A stretch of 64,000 nucleotides of DNA from Geitlerinema sp. BBD 1991-9 (GTDB taxonomy: Bacteria; Cyanobacteriota; Cyanobacteriia; Cyanobacteriales; Geitlerinemataceae), in contig LWRO01000008.1 of the NCBI GenBank assembly GCA_001657325.1, positions 1-64,000 of the forward strand, given 5' to 3'. Both the position numbers and the translations under genes were made by a program. Below, piece after piece: positions 10,642 to 21,098 of the stretch; within the stretch, counting starts at the first letter, position 1; every line of letters begins with the position of its first letter. Under the pieces are notes generated by a model. It was not told the DNA's origin. It saw only the letters and a program-made list of their open reading frames with translations, and ran no database searches.

Positions 10642-11274
10642 ATGAAACTTTTCTTTATTCGACACGGCGAAACAACGTACAGTAAAATCGGCGGTTACTG
10701 TGGCGATCTCGATCCGGAGTTAACTGATGATGGATCGAAAATGGCGCAGCAGTTTGCTGAAGCTTATGGCGATCTCGATTGGAAAGCTGCGTATGTCAGT
10801 CCGATGAAACGGACGATTGCAACATCGAAGTTTTTATGCGATCGAGCGCGTCTCACAGCAGAAGTTCGCGATGGAATCAAAGAACTGTCTTATGGTGACT
10901 GGGAAGGAAAAACACCAGCAGACGTGAACCGCGAATTTCACGACGATTATATTCGTTGGTTGACCGATCCCGGTTGGAACGCGCCCACAGGTGGTGAGAA
11001 AGCGATCGAATTGGCTCGTCGATCGTCGGAAGTCATTCGCGAAATTCAGGAACACCACGAGGATGGAAATGTATTAGTGGTGTCGCATAAAGCCACTATT
11101 CGCGTGATGATTTGTCATTTACTCGGTATCGATGTCGGACGGTTTCGCGATCGAATTGCCATGCCAGTTGGCGGTGTCAGCATTGTTGAATTTCGCGAAC
11201 ACGGGCCGTTAATTCACGCTCTCGCCGATCGATCTTATCTCGATCCCGAATTGCGAACTCGACCGGGTACGTGA
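10642..11274 (+). CDS. Histidine phosphatase / phosphoglycerate-mutase-like protein
   Basis: This 210-aa member of the histidine phosphatase superfamily has the catalytic N-terminal RHGETTYS motif, a conserved ELSYGDWEG segment and the second catalytic histidine in VVSHKATIRVMICHLLG. Such proteins are phosphoglycerate mutases or, more often in cyanobacteria, broad phosphatases acting on sugar phosphates or other small substrates. The sequence alone does not decide between them. The ATG at 10642 (MKLFFIRHGE) is preferred over a TTG two codons upstream. It follows pyk by 89 bp of mostly tandem-repeat DNA. Confidence 0.85.
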   Translation: MKLFFIRHGETTYSKIGGYCGDLDPELTDDGSKMAQQFAEAYGDLDWKAAYVSPMKRTIATSKFLCDRARLTAEVRDGIKELSYGDWEGKTPADVNREFHDDYIRWLTDPGWNAPTGGEKAIELARRSSEVIREIQEHHEDGNVLVVSHKATIRVMICHLLGIDVGRFRDRIAMPVGGVSIVEFREHGPLIHALADRSYLDPELRTRPGT

Positions 11275-11418
11275 GATTCAGCAATCAGTTCACCGCGAAC
11301 AGTTACCCGTGGGAAAGGTGGGAAGATGAGGGGGTAGGGTGGCGATATTGTTGTTCGTCTCGGCAGCTTGTAATATGCAGTAATACAATAGAGTTGCCTT
11401 GCTGTTGTGTCATTTCTT

Positions 11419-11961
11419 ATGCTCAGTCGTAATCGTCTCGTTAAAGTGAGCAAATCCTTAAGTTACTACCTCCGCCACCACCCTGAAGAATTGGGATTGA
11501 CGCTAGAAGTTGGGGGATGGGTTTCTGTCGAAAAGTTATTGGCTGTCTATCCTTTTTCTCTCTCTCGAGAGGAATTACAAGAAGTCGTCGATTTCAATGA
11601 CAAGCAGCGTTTTTCGTTTGACGAAACTGGACATAAAATTCGGGCGAATCAAGGTCATAGCATCACAGTTGATTTACAGCTCACGCCAACTCGCCCCCCG
11701 GCTGTTTTATATCACGGAACCGCAGCTCAGTGGGTTGAGTCGATTCTCGATCGCGGATTGCAAAAAATGTCGCGACATCACGTCCATTTATCTAAAGATC
11801 GATCGACAGCTTACCAAGTCGGTCAACGACATGGAAAACCGATTGTTTTTCAAGTCAATGCAGCGATGATGTACGATCGAGATTTTACTTTTTATCAATC
11901 GAAAAATGGAGTTTGGTTAGTCGATGCAGTGCCACCTGAGTATTTAACCCAACTCAGTTGA
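11419..11961 (+). CDS. kptA: RNA 2'-phosphotransferase (KptA/Tpt1 family)
   Basis: KptA/Tpt1 enzymes remove an internal RNA 2'-phosphate by transferring it to NAD+, giving ADP-ribose 1'',2''-cyclic phosphate and nicotinamide. The 180-aa protein has the full family layout: SKSLSYYLRHHPEELGL at the N-terminus, a winged-helix-like first half ending near EVVDFNDKQRFSF, then the NAD+-binding half with YHGTA, SRHHVHLSKD and VFQVNAAMMYDRDFTFYQSKNGVWL. The ATG at 11419 is chosen over a GTG four codons upstream because homologues start with L/SR..L..VSKSLS. Eukaryotic Tpt1 acts in tRNA splicing. The bacterial role is not settled. Confidence 0.93.
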   Translation: MLSRNRLVKVSKSLSYYLRHHPEELGLTLEVGGWVSVEKLLAVYPFSLSREELQEVVDFNDKQRFSFDETGHKIRANQGHSITVDLQLTPTRPPAVLYHGTAAQWVESILDRGLQKMSRHHVHLSKDRSTAYQVGQRHGKPIVFQVNAAMMYDRDFTFYQSKNGVWLVDAVPPEYLTQLS

Positions 11962-12037
11962 ACAGATCGATCGAATCGGGTTTTGCCGATCTCGATCGAG
12001 ATAAAAATTATAAGCTATCAATCTTCAAGTCTTAGCC

Positions 12038-13255
12038 ATGAAAATCCTCGTACTCAATGCTGGATCGAGTTCTCAAAAAAGTTGTCTGTACGACGTACCA
12101 GACGATCGATTTCCGAAAGATCCAGAGAAACCTATTTGGGAAGCAACTATCGATTGGGGAATTGGGACAGATTACGGAGTTCTGACCGTAAAAGCCAATG
12201 GTTACAAACAGGAATTTAAGCTGTCAGCCGATTCGCGAAGTCACGGCTTAGAGGAGATGTTAAATACGTTAATTGAAAACGACACGAAAGTCTTAGAAAG
12301 TTTAACTGAAATTGCCATCGTCGGACATCGTGTCGTCCATGGAGGCACGAAGTATTCTCAAGCTACGTTTGTGACACCAGACGTGAAGGAGACGATCGAG
12401 GATTTAATTCCTCTGGCCCCCAATCACAATCCAGCACATTTAGAAGAGATTATTTCCGTCGAAAATGTGTTAGGAGACGTGCCACAAGTTGCAGTTTTCG
12501 ACACGGCATTTCACAGTCAAATGCCGAAAGCAGTGGCAGCGTATCCGATACCTTATGAATGGCTCGGACGTGGCGTTCGCCGATACGGTTTTCACGGCAT
12601 TAGTCACAGTTATTGTGCCAGACGTGCGGCGGAAATTCTCGAAGAACCAGTGGAATCTCTGCGGATAATAACCTGTCATTTGGGACACGGCTGTTCTCTA
12701 GCAGCCGTTCGTGACGGTGTGAGTGTGAATACAACGATGGGATTTACGCCGTTGGAAGGGTTGATGATGGGAAGTCGAAGTGGTTCGATCGATCCAGCAA
12801 TTCCGATGTATTTGATGCGCGAGGAAGGATTTGATTTTAACGGAGTCGATCGAATGTTGAATAAGGAATCGGGATTGAAGGGAATTTTTGGTGAATCGGG
12901 GGATATGCGATCGATTTTGGCGGCGATCTCTGAGGGAAGCGATCGTGCGAAATTGGCGTTTGAGATGTACGTGTCTCGGTTACAAAGTTCGATCGCGTCG
13001 ATGCTTCCCCAGTTGGGGAGGTTAGACGTGTTGGTGTTTACTGCGGGTGTCGGAGAGAATTCGGTGGACGTTCGATCGGCGACTTGTGCGGGTTTTGAGT
13101 TTTTGGGATTGAAACTCGATCCTCGAAAAAACGCCATGTCTCCCAAAGATGCAGATATTGCGGCGGTGGATTCGACGGTTCGGGTGTTGGTGATTCGGAC
13201 TCAAGAAGATTGGTCGATCGCGGGAGAATGTTGGAAGTTGGCGAAGGAGAAGTGA
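12038..13255 (+). CDS. ackA: Acetate kinase
   Basis: AckA interconverts acetyl-phosphate plus ADP and acetate plus ATP. The 405-aa protein carries the family motifs VLNAGSSSQKSCLYDV at the N-terminus, GHRVVHGGTKYS, VFDTAFHSQMP, ITCHLGHGCSLAAV and MGFTPLEGLMMGSRSGSIDP. No phosphotransacetylase gene is nearby. With phosphoketolase in the same block, acetyl-phosphate can be supplied without one. It is the last gene of the plus-strand carbon block and converges on the predicted minus-strand transcript of the CRISPR array. Confidence 0.97.
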   Translation: MKILVLNAGSSSQKSCLYDVPDDRFPKDPEKPIWEATIDWGIGTDYGVLTVKANGYKQEFKLSADSRSHGLEEMLNTLIENDTKVLESLTEIAIVGHRVVHGGTKYSQATFVTPDVKETIEDLIPLAPNHNPAHLEEIISVENVLGDVPQVAVFDTAFHSQMPKAVAAYPIPYEWLGRGVRRYGFHGISHSYCARRAAEILEEPVESLRIITCHLGHGCSLAAVRDGVSVNTTMGFTPLEGLMMGSRSGSIDPAIPMYLMREEGFDFNGVDRMLNKESGLKGIFGESGDMRSILAAISEGSDRAKLAFEMYVSRLQSSIASMLPQLGRLDVLVFTAGVGENSVDVRSATCAGFEFLGLKLDPRKNAMSPKDADIAAVDSTVRVLVIRTQEDWSIAGECWKLAKEK

Positions 13256-13576
13256 AGAAATCGATGGTTATTTCACGCCAAGCGATTGAGCAATCTCGAA
13301 GCAATTCATTTTAAGGTTAGGGGAACGGTACAGACTGTGATGTCTGAAACCATGCCATGTTCTGGATGGAGTCATGACTCCGTCTACAGTACAATGTAGA
13401 GTTTTGCTGACCTGAAACTCGGGTTATTTTCGCAATTTGGCGTTGAACTGACCTCGAAACAACACGCCTAAGAACAACGCGCCTAAGATCGATCTAACTT
13501 TCCTCAGTTTCACGCACCGTTTTTTGGGCAGTACGAACCATGTATCGCCTTAAAACGGTCATACCGAGTGCAGACG
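13256..13576. other. Intergenic region between ackA and the CRISPR array
   Basis: No gene is seen. It contains the perfect 14-bp palindrome GGAGTCATGACTCC at about 13360 and a 15-bp tandem duplication (AACAACACGCCTAAG and AACAACGCGCCTAAG) at about 13458-13488. No terminator with a T-run for ackA was found. This is the leader-distal flank of the array. Confidence 0.6.
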
Positions 13577-13612
13577 GTCTAAATCCGATAAGGGATTTTA
13601 TCGAATTTAGAC
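13577..13612. repeat. Degenerate leader-distal CRISPR repeat, near-palindromic
   Basis: Bases 13598-13612 match the normal 3' part of the repeat with one change (TTATCGAATTTAGAC). The 5' half does not begin GTTTCAATCCC. Instead it is GTCTAAATCCGATAA, the exact reverse complement of the normal repeat 3' end. The result is a 15-bp stem with one mismatch around the loop GGGATT. Confidence 0.9.
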
Positions 13613-16600
13613 TCTCCTGCACCACAGTAGGGGTGGAACACTGTTGAGCGTTTCAATCCCTAAAAGGGATTTTATCGGATTTAGACTCTGCGATGTCCGC
13701 CCACGGCATTCGCGTAGGAATCTCGTTTCAATCCCTAAAAGGGATTTTATCGGATTTAGACGCGGACTTTGTGAAGATCTCGATAAAGAGATTCTTCGAA
13801 AAAGTTTCAATCCCTAAAAGGGATTTTATCGGATTTAGACATCGAGCGCATACCGTCGAGCTGCTCGCCCTCTTCGTTTCAATCCCTAAAAGGGATTTTA
13901 TCGGATTTAGACGGGGGATTTCAGGCAAGAGATGTTTTCAAATTCTTGGTTTAGTTTCAATCCCTAAAAGGGATTTTATCGGATTTAGACAAGAAGTGCT
14001 CGCTCAAGAGAGCGATATAGCGCTGTTTCAATCCCTAAAAGGGATTTTATCGGATTTAGACTTTCTACATTGGGAGCGATCCAGAAAACCCAGTTTCAAT
14101 CCCTAAAAGGGATTTTATCGGATTTAGACCCTCATACCTTAGCTGGAAATCGTTAGTCACCGCCGTCCGAGTTTCAATCCCTAAAAGGGATTTTATCGGA
14201 TTTAGACCCAACGCCCCGGAAACCGTACGCGGTGCGATCGGTTTCAATCCCTAAAAGGGATTTTATCGGATTTAGACTTCACTTTAGGGGAAGAGGGTTT
14301 AACATCACCTAGATTGTTTCAATCCCTAAAAGGGATTTTATCGGATTTAGACCTGTCGGCGGTTTTCGGGGATGCCGTTTTTAAGAGTTTCAATCCCTAA
14401 AAGGGATTTTATCGGATTTAGACTGACCAATTTAACGCCCTCGAGAGTGAAGCGTTGTTTCAATCCCTAAAAGGGATTTTATCGGATTTAGACCACCGCC
14501 CGGCGGGGCGCAAACACAGCAACTCCTTCGTTTCAATCCCTAAAAGGGATTTTATCGGATTTAGACGGTAACAAATCAGGGCGGTGTCGAGGCGGGATTC
14601 AAGTTTCAATCCCTAAAAGGGATTTTATCGGATTTAGACAAGATCGACCCCCCGACGATGAGGAGTCCGCCGATCGCACCGTTTCAATCCCTAAAAGGGA
14701 TTTTATCGGATTTAGACGTTCGCCCCTGGCACTTGTTGCGATCGGGCTGTTCTCAAAGTTTCAATCCCTAAAAGGGATTTTATCGGATTTAGACGCCTTA
14801 TCGAACGCGGTTTCGATCGGCGGAAGCGTTGCCGTTTCAATCCCTAAAAGGGATTTTATCGGATTTAGACTTGATGATGGCATCTATTCGGAGAAAGCTG
14901 AAAGGTTTCAATCCCTAAAAGGGATTTTATCGGATTTAGACTGGCGATCGCTCCCACCGAGTCAATTAGGACAGTTTCAATCCCTAAAAGGGATTTTATC
15001 GGATTTAGACCTGTAACAGTGTAAAGTCCGTTGAAGCCATAAAAAGTTTCAATCCCTAAAAGGGATTTTATCGGATTTAGACTTAAGGGATTTCGGAGAG
15101 CAATTGTTTGCTACTACGTCGTTTCAATCCCTAAAAGGGATTTTATCGGATTTAGACGTCGGGTGTTGTTGACTCCGATTCAATAACATTGGTTTCAATC
15201 CCTAAAAGGGATTTTATCGGATTTAGACCTACCTTCCTCAAGATTAGAGTCTTCATTTTCCATGTTTCAATCCCTAAAAGGGATTTTATCGGATTTAGAC
15301 AAGATTTATGGAGAAGGGTATAGAATCTTGATTAGTTTCAATCCCTAAAAGGGATTTTATCGGATTTAGACAGTTTCAGGGCAAATTAATATTAATATTC
15401 TACATGTTTCAATCCCTAAAAGGGATTTTATCGGATTTAGACACTGAATAAAGCTAAAGCTAGTATCAAAGAGGCAGAGTTTCAATCCCTAAAAGGGATT
15501 TTATCGGATTTAGACAATTTCTCTTCTGATAAACCTTGTCTAGATCCATACTCCAAGTTTCAATCCCTAAAAGGGATTTTATCGGATTTAGACAGTGGAA
15601 AAGCAAGTTCCGGGGACAATGGATCTCGGTTTCAATCCCTAAAAGGGATTTTATCGGATTTAGACGATCCGGTTATAGCTTTTTTAGCCTGTTTAGCATC
15701 GGTTTCAATCCCTAAAAGGGATTTTATCGGATTTAGACCTACGACTACCTCTGTTAAAGCGTCGATATCATCATCATTGTTTCAATCCCTAAAAGGGATT
15801 TTATCGGATTTAGACGAGGGGTTTCCGAAAATCGAATTTCTAGGGTTTGAAGTTTCAATCCCTAAAAGGGATTTTATCGGATTTAGACATATTTGGCAAA
15901 AGGGCAACAATGTAATCGATTTAGTTTCAATCCCTAAAAGGGATTTTATCGGATTTAGACAATGGGTGAATTTTCCCATTTTAGAGATGCAATCTAAGTT
16001 TCAATCCCTAAAAGGGATTTTATCGGATTTAGACCTAGGGCTTTGCAAAAGCCCTCATTCTCTTGTAGGTAGTTTCAATCCCTAAAAGGGATTTTATCGG
16101 ATTTAGACTTTATTCGGCTTCCTTCGTAGGAAATGTAGTTTGCCCCGTTTCAATCCCTAAAAGGGATTTTATCGGATTTAGACGATTTGTAAAGCTAGTT
16201 GTCCCGAAATTAGTGCCAGTTTCAATCCCTAAAAGGGATTTTATCGGATTTAGACGAATTTTAAAGGTAGTAGGCTCCAATGAAATCACGTTTCAATCCC
16301 TAAAAGGGATTTTATCGGATTTAGACAAATCCCCTCTTGAGAAGCATAATTTAGAATTTTGTTTCAATCCCTAAAAGGGATTTTATCGGATTTAGACGAG
16401 GTAGCACAGCCAGGCGAGCGGCGTCGAGTTGGGATGCCGTGTTTCAATCCCTAAAAGGGATTTTATCGGATTTAGACGCTTCCCAACTGTCGATCGTCAA
16501 ACTCGAACAGTTGGTTTCAATCCCTAAAAGGGATTTTATCGGATTTAGACCTCTAGCAAAGATACTACTCCACTCGAGAAGGAAGTGTTTCAATCCCTAA

Positions 16601-19307
16601 AAGGGATTTTATCGGATTTAGACTCCTCAAAGGATTCCCCCTCCACTTCTTTCCTAGGTTTCAATCCCTAAAAGGGATTTTATCGGATTTAGACGTAATT
16701 CTTGCTCAATTGCGGGTTGGAGCAATCGGTTTCAATCCCTAAAAGGGATTTTATCGGATTTAGACTCTTCTATTAGGCAGCCGTGATCCTTTCCGCAGAT
16801 AGGTTTCAATCCCTAAAAGGGATTTTATCGGATTTAGACTATCTGAAATTGAGCAAGGTATTTCCAGACTTAGAGCTAGTTTCAATCCCTAAAAGGGATT
16901 TTATCGGATTTAGACTAGAGGCACTAGAGGCTGAAAAAGCATTAGATAATCGTTTCAATCCCTAAAAGGGATTTTATCGGATTTAGACTCCTCCGCGATC
17001 AATTGAGCAATTTCCCCATTCGAGTTTCAATCCCTAAAAGGGATTTTATCGGATTTAGACCGTAGTTGTTTGGGGGAAAGAGTCCTACCAGTGGAGTTTC
17101 AATCCCTAAAAGGGATTTTATCGGATTTAGACCTTCGAAGAGTATCCCCCTTTCTTAAGGGATACCCTTTTGGGTTTCAATCCCTAAAAGGGATTTTATC
17201 GGATTTAGACTCAAATGTTACTTTAAGTGCAATTCCAACATATGGGTTTCAATCCCTAAAAGGGATTTTATCGGATTTAGACCTGGTGTACCCTCTGATA
17301 CACCAGGAAGTGGGAGCCTCTTCCTAGGTTTCAATCCCTAAAAGGGATTTTATCGGATTTAGACTTATTGCCCTGTCTATAGACATTAGGTACTACGCTG
17401 TTTCAATCCCTAAAAGGGATTTTATCGGATTTAGACCTAGAGAATTGAGAAATTTTACGACATTTCCTTCTCTGTTTCAATCCCTAAAAGGGATTTTATC
17501 GGATTTAGACTACCCCCTTTGATTCGGAAAGACTCATTGTCTTTCGTTTCAATCCCTAAAAGGGATTTTATCGGATTTAGACATAGTTATATTGGTAGCT
17601 GTAGTCACTTATGCCATGTTTCAATCCCTAAAAGGGATTTTATCGGATTTAGACCGTACCCAATACTAGTAATAATATGGCTAGGCAAAGTTTCAATCCC
17701 TAAAAGGGATTTTATCGGATTTAGACCTAATTTTTTGTCCTCTTCCGGCCAACTTGGTGGTGTAAGTTTCAATCCCTAAAAGGGATTTTATCGGATTTAG
17801 ACTTCGCCAGAATAAAAATGATGATTACGGTCGTATCCTGTTTCAATCCCTAAAAGGGATTTTATCGGATTTAGACTCGTCAATGTAGACGACATTACCT
17901 CCGTATTAGAGTTTCAATCCCTAAAAGGGATTTTATCGGATTTAGACTCTATGGGTGTTGGCGCAAATGGTGCTTTAATTTTCTCCGTTTCAATCCCTAA
18001 AAGGGATTTTATCGGATTTAGACTAGATTCTTGCCTAGTCAGTACACAAATATAGTCTACGGTTTCAATCCCTAAAAGGGATTTTATCGGATTTAGACGA
18101 TTTGTGATTATATGTGATGTCCTCTTATAGAAGTTTCAATCCCTAAAAGGGATTTTATCGGATTTAGACACCTTAGATAAGTTAGGATCTTCTCAGTTCC
18201 CTCGTTTCAATCCCTAAAAGGGATTTTATCGGATTTAGACTGTCGAACACCTTATCTTCTCCCTCCCCGCCGTTGCGGTTTCAATCCCTAAAAGGGATTT
18301 TATCGGATTTAGACGATATAAGTCTGACTGTCTACCCAGTAGACACAGCAGTTTCAATCCCTAAAAGGGATTTTATCGGATTTAGACTTGAAGCAGTGGA
18401 AATGGACGTGTACACGGCTAGTTTCAATCCCTAAAAGGGATTTTATCGGATTTAGACTTTATGGATCATCTATATATCCTGGAAGGCAATCATGTTTCAA
18501 TCCCTAAAAGGGATTTTATCGGATTTAGACGTCCATCTATTTGCGGCTATAAAGGAGGTGCGGACGAGTTTCAATCCCTAAAAGGGATTTTATCGGATTT
18601 AGACTCGAGGTGGTATTTGAAGGTAGATACAGGTACTCCATGTTTCAATCCCTAAAAGGGATTTTATCGGATTTAGACTCTCCTCTTGATAAGAGGGAGA
18701 ATGGAGTCATTCTGTTTCAATCCCTAAAAGGGATTTTATCGGATTTAGACAGCCCCTTAAAATAATGTTTTTTAATAAAATCATGATGTCAGTTTCAATC
18801 CCTAAAAGGGATTTTATCGGATTTAGACTAGGATCTGTCTCAATCTCTTTTGTAGACTCCACTAGTTTCAATCCCTAAAAGGGATTTTATCGGATTTAGA
18901 CGCAACAGCCACGGGTAGGCTTGCACGTCCGTTTAACAAGTTTCAATCCCTAAAAGGGATTTTATCGGATTTAGACCAGGAAATAAGTCCGAATTAGAAT
19001 TGATACAGGAGCGTTTCAATCCCTAAAAGGGATTTTATCGGATTTAGACGACCTACTGATGTTTTGGCAACAGAGGATGGCACGATGTTTCAATCCCTAA
19101 AAGGGATTTTATCGGATTTAGACGCACCATACTTAGATCGTATTCAAATCTTTGGGTACTTGGTTTCAATCCCTAAAAGGGATTTTATCGGATTTAGACA
19201 GTGTAGATTACACTGAAAATGGTGCAAATACCGCCAGTTTCAATCCCTAAAAGGGATTTTATCGGATTTAGACTTTGTACTTGAAATTCAAACCTTTTTC
19301 CTCACTG

Positions 19308-19335
19308 GTTTCAATCCCTAAAAGGGGATTTAGAC
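19308..19335 (-). repeat. CRISPR repeat with 9-nt internal deletion, copy 1
   Basis: The repeat lacks ATTTTATCG, giving a GGGGATTTAGAC end. The deletion lies between two GGATTT direct repeats of the normal unit, so simple slippage explains it. The spacer before it, 19274-19307, recurs at 21037-21070. Confidence 0.95.
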
Positions 19336-21070
19336 TTGATAAGAAGAAGAAGTCGGATCCTGTGATTGAAGTTTCAATCCCTAAAAGGGATTTTATCGGA
19401 TTTAGACCGGTTTTACTACGGATAAGCTGATAGGAGAGTTTAGTTTCAATCCCTAAAAGGGATTTTATCGGATTTAGACCACGGGGTGAAATACCCCGAT
19501 GAGATGTAGTTTGAATGGTTTCAATCCCTAAAAGGGATTTTATCGGATTTAGACTCGTATGAACTACGGAGCAACGAGGATGTCTACGAATGGTTTCAAT
19601 CCCTAAAAGGGATTTTATCGGATTTAGACTTTAGGATCAATCCTTGTATTAGATAATACATTTTTTGTTTCAATCCCTAAAAGGGATTTTATCGGATTTA
19701 GACTCGGGGGTAACGACTTTTTTGCAACGAGTGACGCCGTAGGTTTCAATCCCTAAAAGGGATTTTATCGGATTTAGACCCTATAGAAATTTAATTTCTG
19801 TTTAACATGGATGTGTTTCAATCCCTAAAAGGGATTTTATCGGATTTAGACAGGGAGGGTAATATTTTATATGAGAGGTTGGGCTGTGTTTCAATCCCTA
19901 AAAGGGATTTTATCGGATTTAGACTTCATTTGGGTAGCTAAATTCTTTTGTAAGCTCTTTAGTTTCAATCCCTAAAAGGGATTTTATCGGATTTAGACAA
20001 ACCCCTTTATCAACGTGCAAATAATAATGTTTTGTTTCAATCCCTAAAAGGGATTTTATCGGATTTAGACATAATAGTAAAGATAGGTGATAGTTCCCCT
20101 AATGGAGTTTCAATCCCTAAAAGGGATTTTATCGGATTTAGACTCGGAAACTGGAGAATTATCTTAGCCTTTATAACTCTGTTTCAATCCCTAAAAGGGA
20201 TTTTATCGGATTTAGACGGGATTCTTTAATGATTCCGGACATTACCAGAAAGTTTCAATCCCTAAAAGGGATTTTATCGGATTTAGACGGTAATATCTAA
20301 ATTAGAATTGATTAATTCCTCTAGTTTCAATCCCTAAAAGGGATTTTATCGGATTTAGACTGTTGCCGCTTGGTGGCTGGGGCGTAAGAGCGGACAGTTT
20401 CAATCCCTAAAAGGGATTTTATCGGATTTAGACACTGCGACGCCAAACCGGCCGCCACGTCAGACTCGGTTTCAATCCCTAAAAGGGATTTTATCGGATT
20501 TAGACCGAGGTTTGCGCCGCAGTGCGAGATCTACGAAAGCTGCAACCTGTTTCAATCCCTAAAAGGGATTTTATCGGATTTAGACACGCCACAAATCCGG
20601 CGTTCGTCCGAGCAACGATTTTTGAAGTTTCAATCCCTAAAAGGGATTTTATCGGATTTAGACCCCTACGCTGTTACAACAATGCGGTGGAGGAGATGGT
20701 TTCAATCCCTAAAAGGGATTTTATCGGATTTAGACCCTAAAGTGTAGTTAGTATTATAAAAGCGTTTCGACGTTTCAATCCCTAAAAGGGATTTTATCGG
20801 ATTTAGACGCGGTGTTTGGCAGTCGCCACGAACGATCGCCCGTCTGCTAATTCGTTTCAATCCCTAAAAGGGATTTTATCGGATTTAGACAACAGATGAG
20901 GCTTTTAATCAAAGAGAACTACCATGTTTCAATCCCTAAAAGGGATTTTATCGGATTTAGACGAGCTGAATTCTTTGGATTTGAATGTGGCATTAAGGAG
21001 TTTCAATCCCTAAAAGGGATTTTATCGGATTTAGACTTTGTACTTGAAATTCAAACCTTTTTCCTCACTG

Positions 21071-21098
21071 GTTTCAATCCCTAAAAGGGGATTTAGAC
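21071..21098 (-). repeat. CRISPR repeat with 9-nt internal deletion, copy 2
   Basis: It is identical to the shortened repeat at 19308-19335 and follows an identical 34-nt spacer. Neighbouring spacers on both sides differ between the two places. Confidence 0.95.

Noticed and set aside
16624-17327. Spacers 16624-16657 and 17283-17327 both end in TTCCTAG, the second being 45 nt long
   Set aside because: They are not neighbours, and among about 13,500 spacer pairs a shared 7-mer end is expected about once by chance.
19480-19592. Neighbouring spacers 19480-19517 and 19555-19592 share the end GAATG
   Set aside because: Only five bases, expected by chance among 164 neighbour pairs with fair probability, and both are 38 nt, so the length excess does not fit.
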